Origin: Bacteroidales bacterium
Lineage (GTDB): Bacteria; Bacteroidota; Bacteroidia; Bacteroidales; WCHB1-69
Reading direction: 5' to 3'
DNA: 26,480 nt
Assembly (NCBI GenBank): GCA_016285615.1
Contig: JAEERB010000016.1
Coordinates: 1 to 26,480 of the forward strand
Of the stretch, positions 22,975 through 26,480 are shown piece after piece. The notes under the pieces are model-generated. The model was not told the DNA's origin, made no database searches, and saw nothing but the letters and a program-made list of their open reading frames with translations. How positions within the stretch are numbered: the stretch's first letter is position 1; every line of letters starts with the position of its first letter. The translations under genes and the position numbers were made by a program.

Positions 22975-23499
22975 ATGGAAAAACAATTCAACAAGATTTC
23001 ATTACGATTAAAGGGACACGCCTATAATGGAGGGATGTATTTTGTAACTATTTGTGTACAAAATAGAAAATGTGTGTTTGGATAAATTCATGAAGGGAAA
23101 ATGTTCTTTTCAACTTTGGGAAAATATGCAGATGAACAATTCCGTACTGTTTCACAACACTATTCCTATGCTGAAATCCCATTATGGGTTATAATGCCTA
23201 ACCATATTCATGCCATAGTGATTATTGACAAGAAAGCTGATGAAGTGTTTCAAAAGAATAATATTAAACAGAATATTTCACAAAATTCAAAAATTTCGCC
23301 TCGTCGAGGTACATTAGCGGTTGTTATAAGGGGGATTAAATCAGCTGTGACTCGATATGCACATATTCAACATATTCCTTTTTCTTGGCAATCTCTTTAT
23401 TATGAACATATTATACGAAATAATAATGAGTTGAATAACATAGCCTTATATATCGAAAATAATGTCCTAAAATGGGAATTGGGTAGGTTATATAAATAA
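22975..23499 (+). pseudogene. REP-associated tyrosine transposase (RAYT), interrupted by one in-frame TAA
   Basis: A Y1/HUH single-strand transposase of the REP-associated (TnpA-REP) group. Read through, it encodes about 174 residues. The N-terminal strand is GGMYFVTICVQNRK, the HUH metal motif is H77-I-H79 in IMPNHIHAIVII, and the nucleophile tyrosine lies in YYEHIIRN (142-149), followed by the usual ALYIENNVLKW. Codon 37 is TAA (23083-23085); the family commonly has FGEI here, so a single G-to-T change of GAA would explain it. The rest of the frame is intact. An ATG at 23101 opens a 132-residue frame that lacks the first beta strand. The gene is flanked by REP copies, two before and one after, as expected for its substrate. 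Confidence 0.88.
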
Positions 23500-23505
23500 T
23501 GTGTT

Positions 23506-23600
23506 GCATGTGCGTAGCACGCTACGCACCCACAGTATGAGGAGGAATCATTTTGAAGAATGGTTGATATTTGTAGGGGCGTTGCGTGCAACGCCCCTAC
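23506..23600 (+). repeat. REP double-hairpin repeat, copy 3
   Basis: Same orientation as copies 1 and 2, starting 6 bp after the RAYT stop. Hairpin A is GTGCGTAGC-AC-GCTACGCAC (23510-23529). Hairpin B is the most complete of the three: GTAGGGGCGTTGC (23573-23585), loop GT, GCAACGCCCCTAC (23588-23600), a 13-bp perfect stem. The spacer differs from the other copies at a few positions. Confidence 0.9.
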
Positions 23601-23637
23601 ATGGTAGAGGTGAAATAAAATTAATCATTGCAAGTTC

Positions 23638-23668
23638 TTTGTTATATACAAAAATAGTTTTACCTTTG
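23638..23668 (+). promoter_or_regulatory. Bacteroidota-type promoter for superoxide dismutase
   Basis: TTTG (23638-23641), a 19-bp spacer and TACCTTTG (23661-23668) match the consensus well. The leader to the ATG at 23723 is about 50 nt. It lies just outside REP copy 3, so sod has its own promoter after the insertion. Confidence 0.7.
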
Positions 23669-23722
23669 TGCCAAGATAGTTTTCACAACAGCATTTATCC
23701 AACTACTCTAAAATTAGAAATT

Positions 23723-24307
23723 ATGAGCACTTTTACCCTTTTTGAACTGCCCTATAGCGCTAACGCATTAGAGCCGGTTATCTCAGCACAAACTCTCGGT
23801 TTCCATCACGGCAAGCATCTGCAAGGCTATGTCAATAATCTGAACAACCTCATTGCGGGAACGCCTTACGAGGGAATGCCTCTGGAGGAGATTGTCCGCA
23901 AGGCCGATGGTGGTATCCTGAACAATGCGGGACAAATCTTGAACCACAATCTCTATTTTGGTCAATTTGCTGTGCCAAAAGAAGATAATGCGCCCAAGGG
24001 CAAGTTGGCGGAAGCCATTACTGCGCAGTTCGGTTCTTTCGACGCCTTCCAGGCTGAGTTTGTCAGCAAAGGCACCGCACTATTCGGTTCGGGCTGGGTG
24101 TGGCTGTCAGCCGACGCCGAAGGAAGGTTAGTCATCACGCAAGAGACCAATGCCGCCAATCCCGTACAGCGCGGACTGAAGCCGCTGCTGACTTTCGATG
24201 TGTGGGAACACGCCTACTACCTCGATTACCAAAACCGCCGCGCTGACCACCTCAATGCGCTGTGGGCTATTGTTAATTGGGATGTGATTGCAGAACGGTA
24301 TAGGTAA
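23723..24307 (+). CDS. sodB: Superoxide dismutase (Fe-type or cambialistic)
   Basis: Converts superoxide to oxygen and hydrogen peroxide in the cytoplasm and protects an anaerobe during air exposure. The 194-residue protein has the four metal ligands in their usual contexts: H28 in FHHGKHL, H75 in QILNHNLYF, D159 and H163 in DVWEHAYYLDYQNRRADHLN. Gln71 in the NAGQILNH segment sits where Fe-type enzymes keep the second-shell glutamine; related Bacteroidales enzymes can use Fe or Mn. The open frame extends upstream to 23501, but that part is translated REP sequence and lies before the promoter, so the ATG at 23723 is the start. Confidence 0.95.
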   Translation: MSTFTLFELPYSANALEPVISAQTLGFHHGKHLQGYVNNLNNLIAGTPYEGMPLEEIVRKADGGILNNAGQILNHNLYFGQFAVPKEDNAPKGKLAEAITAQFGSFDAFQAEFVSKGTALFGSGWVWLSADAEGRLVITQETNAANPVQRGLKPLLTFDVWEHAYYLDYQNRRADHLNALWAIVNWDVIAERYR

Positions 24308-24339
24308 TTTGCATTTTGTAATAATATTTTTTATATTTG
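24308..24339 (+). promoter_or_regulatory. Bacteroidota-type promoter for the large T9SS gene
   Basis: TTTG (24308-24311), a 20-bp spacer and TATATTTG (24332-24339) match the consensus. The box begins right after the sod stop codon. The predicted transcript has a leader of about 95 nt, which holds a possible pseudoknot. Confidence 0.7.
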
Positions 24340-24354
24340 TAGCAATCAAATTGT

Positions 24355-24423
24355 TTTCTAAAACATGTCATGGAACTTTACCTGTTTTAGAAATTTTAAT
24401 TACTGAAAATCAACAAGTTCCAT
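24355..24423 (+). promoter_or_regulatory. Possible H-type pseudoknot in the 5' leader
   Basis: Stem 1 is TTTCTAAAACA (24355-24365) with TGTTTTAGAAA (24383-24393), 11 perfect pairs around a 17-nt loop. That loop contains ATGGAACTT (24370-24378), which is perfectly complementary to AAGTTCCAT (24415-24423), giving a 9-bp stem 2 and a pseudoknot. Connecting loops would be 4, 4 and 21 nt. Stem 2 ends 17 nt before the start codon. I do not recognise it as a known riboswitch class; the fold is inferred only from complementarity. Confidence 0.5.
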
Positions 24424-24440
24424 CATTAAATTATACAGCT

Positions 24441-26480
24441 ATGAAAAAACTTTACTTTGTTATCATGTTGTGTGTGGCAGCCCTTTTTTCTGCCAATGCG
24501 CAAAGTGTTGATGAAGTTTCGGTAAAAGATTTGAATTACCGCTTCATCGGCAAGCTTCCCGCTACCCTGGCAGATGCCTTCACCTCGACCGACCCCAAAT
24601 TGGCTGAACCAATAGAGCCGTTTGGCTATAATGGATACACTGTGAAGGGCTATGCCTTTTCGTTGACAGCCAAGTCGGATATCACCATCCGTTTGGTTAA
24701 AAAGGTTTCGATGAATCCTTATTTGGTTTTATTGGATGCCAATTATGAGCCGATTCAAAGAAATTCGGGTACTGACAGCGGCTGCTGTGTTGTAGCCCGT
24801 TTGGATGTCGGCACCTATTATGTTGTTGCTTTGTATGGTAGTACGATCTCGGCAGACCTGCCATACACCTTGACTGTGAAAGAGGAGACGAATGCCAAAC
24901 TAATGAAAGAGTTGACCTACACTCCGGTAACCAACTTCGCCGACACCTTGCAAGATTCCATCACCGTTGCACAACCTTACTTGTTGGATGGTCGTGAAGC
25001 ATGCCGCGCAAAAGGTTATAGCGTGCAACTTGCTGCAGGAGACCTGTTTGAAGTAGGTGTTGCGAAACCAGAAAAGGATATGTATTTGTTCCTGTTAGAT
25101 AAGAACCATAACATGATTGCTCTCAATGATGATAGTCACGATAATGACTTCGACGATTCACATATTATATTTGAAGTTCCAACAGCAGGAACCTATAATC
25201 TGGTGGTTACCACTTATTATCGAGACGTGGCCCACGCTACGTATGGATTAGTATTTAGCAAAGCCAAACTGTCGTCTTACTACATCGACCCCAAGAATGG
25301 CGATGATGCCGGAACAGGTATCACACCGAGCAGACCACTCAAGACTTTGGATGCCGCTGTTGACAAGTCAAAAGGTAAAGGTATCTATTATCTAATGAAC
25401 GATTATCAGTTCGGTATGACGGGTTATGACATTGAAGTGGTATATGCCAAACTGTATCCCTATCAGAAAAATATCCGACTGAGCAATGTGGATGGCCATA
25501 ATGAGCCTTTCATCAAATCTTGCTATGACCTGACAGTGGGTGATGCTCAAGGCCAATATTCATTTACGGCGGACAGCATAACCTTGGATGAATATTTGTT
25601 TTATGCAGAATACGGTACAATAGAGTTGAACAAATTCAAGATGTCCCAGTCCAAGGTTAATGGAGGTCTTTACGCAATTAATCTGAAGGTTAATAACTGT
25701 GAATTTAAGAACAATGAAATAGGTGAGGATTTGTTTTACATTGAGGACAATGTCCAAAATAGTGCTTCATATATTAAGAATACAACTGTGAAGGATTGTC
25801 AAATAAGTTATAAGCTATTAGAAGTTAATGGCTATGGTTCTACGCAACCTCCGTTTACCGTAGAAGTAGAAAACTGTCAATTTACCAACAACACCTTCCA
25901 TTATTCCAATCCTATATGGGTAGGCTATTCCGCCAATCTTCATTTGAAGAGCGGTGCTTGGCAGTATAATACTTTAACGGAAGTACCTACAGATTATTCC
26001 TTCTCCGCCAAGTTGAACAAAGCCAGTATGGCTGGTCTTTATGTCAACTATAATTCAACCGTTACGCTCTATAGTGGCTTTACGATGGATGTCAATAACT
26101 TCATCCTTGTAGGTTCCACTGCTTTTGTAAATGTGGTTGAAAATCTCAATGGCGACAAGGTGGCCACCATCTTGCCCATTGTGCGTAAAGACGGTAAGAC
26201 GGAACTGGGCTATGAGGAAGGCCGTCAGGTGCTGACCGGCAGCCGCAGCCTGCTGAACGCCAACTATCAGAAGTTTGCTCTCGCTCAAATGGCCGACGAC
26301 ATCTGGTATCTGCGTGCCGATGGTAAGGTTTACCTCACCCCCGTTGGTATCAAGGAAGACGTATTGGCCAACACCGTTATCTATCCTAACCCCGTGACCG
26401 ACATGGCCACCGTTCGCATCGCCAATGTGGAAGTGACCGACCTGTCTATTATCGATGCTTATGGTCGTCTGGTTATGAGC
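24441..26480 (+). CDS. Large T9SS-secreted multidomain protein (partial, runs off the window)
   Basis: An open frame of 680 codons from the ATG at 24441 to the last base, with no stop in the window. It has a signal peptide (MKKLYFVIMLCVAALFSANAQ) and two consecutive beta-sandwich modules of PPC-like character (about residues 65-155 and 188-278; for example GTYYVVALYGS and AGTYNLVVTTYY). A segment IDPKNGDDAGTGITPSRPLK (from about 282) is the typical entry to a right-handed beta-helix. At the end, the start of a T9SS sorting domain is seen (TVIYPNPVTDMATVRI, about 645-660, then SIIDAYGRLVMS). Only about 20-40 residues are probably missing. It should be displayed on or released from the cell surface; ligand or substrate is unknown. 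Confidence 0.85.
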   Translation, partial: MKKLYFVIMLCVAALFSANAQSVDEVSVKDLNYRFIGKLPATLADAFTSTDPKLAEPIEPFGYNGYTVKGYAFSLTAKSDITIRLVKKVSMNPYLVLLDANYEPIQRNSGTDSGCCVVARLDVGTYYVVALYGSTISADLPYTLTVKEETNAKLMKELTYTPVTNFADTLQDSITVAQPYLLDGREACRAKGYSVQLAAGDLFEVGVAKPEKDMYLFLLDKNHNMIALNDDSHDNDFDDSHIIFEVPTAGTYNLVVTTYYRDVAHATYGLVFSKAKLSSYYIDPKNGDDAGTGITPSRPLKTLDAAVDKSKGKGIYYLMNDYQFGMTGYDIEVVYAKLYPYQKNIRLSNVDGHNEPFIKSCYDLTVGDAQGQYSFTADSITLDEYLFYAEYGTIELNKFKMSQSKVNGGLYAINLKVNNCEFKNNEIGEDLFYIEDNVQNSASYIKNTTVKDCQISYKLLEVNGYGSTQPPFTVEVENCQFTNNTFHYSNPIWVGYSANLHLKSGAWQYNTLTEVPTDYSFSAKLNKASMAGLYVNYNSTVTLYSGFTMDVNNFILVGSTAFVNVVENLNGDKVATILPIVRKDGKTELGYEEGRQVLTGSRSLLNANYQKFALAQMADDIWYLRADGKVYLTPVGIKEDVLANTVIYPNPVTDMATVRIANVEVTDLSIIDAYGRLVMS

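Noticed and set aside
22705..22986. A minus-strand 93-codon frame, and a similar one at 23400-23591
   Set aside because: Both are translations of the REP repeats, which explains their similarity to each other; neither has a plausible start region or domain.
23501..23722. N-terminal extension of superoxide dismutase by 74 residues
   Set aside because: It is translated REP sequence and lies upstream of, or over, the promoter at 23638-23668; the family starts at the ATG at 23723.

Overview
The window looks like a chromosomal segment of a Bacteroidota bacterium, most likely an anaerobic member of the order Bacteroidales. The evidence is: TAnnTTTG -7 boxes, several paired with TTTG at about -33; A-rich rather than Shine-Dalgarno leaders; two secreted proteins with C-terminal type IX secretion (T9SS) sorting domains (YPNP motif); an RseC-like protein; and butyrate fermentation genes. 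I cannot name a genus from sequence alone.

Left part (1-7.9 kb), all on the minus strand: phosphate butyryltransferase (ptb), a secreted M64 metallopeptidase, topA with its own promoter, a SpoU/TrmH-type RNA methyltransferase, and two ABC-2 type efflux permeases with no ATPase gene beside them. Butyrate kinase (buk) starts divergently at 7946 and leads a buk-nadK-purE cluster on the plus strand. ptb and buk, which act consecutively, are therefore about 7 kb apart and on opposite strands.

Middle part (10.4-18.6 kb): a cytoplasmic-looking protein of YD-like repeats, a tRNA-Lys(UUU) with a clear promoter and a Rho-independent terminator, a beta-barrel outer membrane protein, and a tightly packed plus-strand run of glycosyltransferase, small TPR-like protein, secG, large secreted TPR protein, rsmA and rseC-like gene. 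The last gene shares its stop region (TTAA) with a convergent bifunctional nuclease gene.

Right part (18.6-26.5 kb): a two-gene minus-strand unit of a T9SS-secreted beta-helix protein and a membrane-spanning TPR/HTH regulator; a REP/RAYT island (three 90-bp double-hairpin repeats around a Y1 transposase gene broken by one TAA codon); an Fe-type superoxide dismutase; and a large T9SS protein that runs off the window end and has no stop here.

The less ordinary signals are non-coding: a possible H-type pseudoknot in the leader of the last gene, arrays of unrelated 7-bp tandem units filling two intergenic regions, a perfect 20-bp palindrome, and the RAYT/REP unit. No clearly new multi-gene defence or metabolic system was seen.
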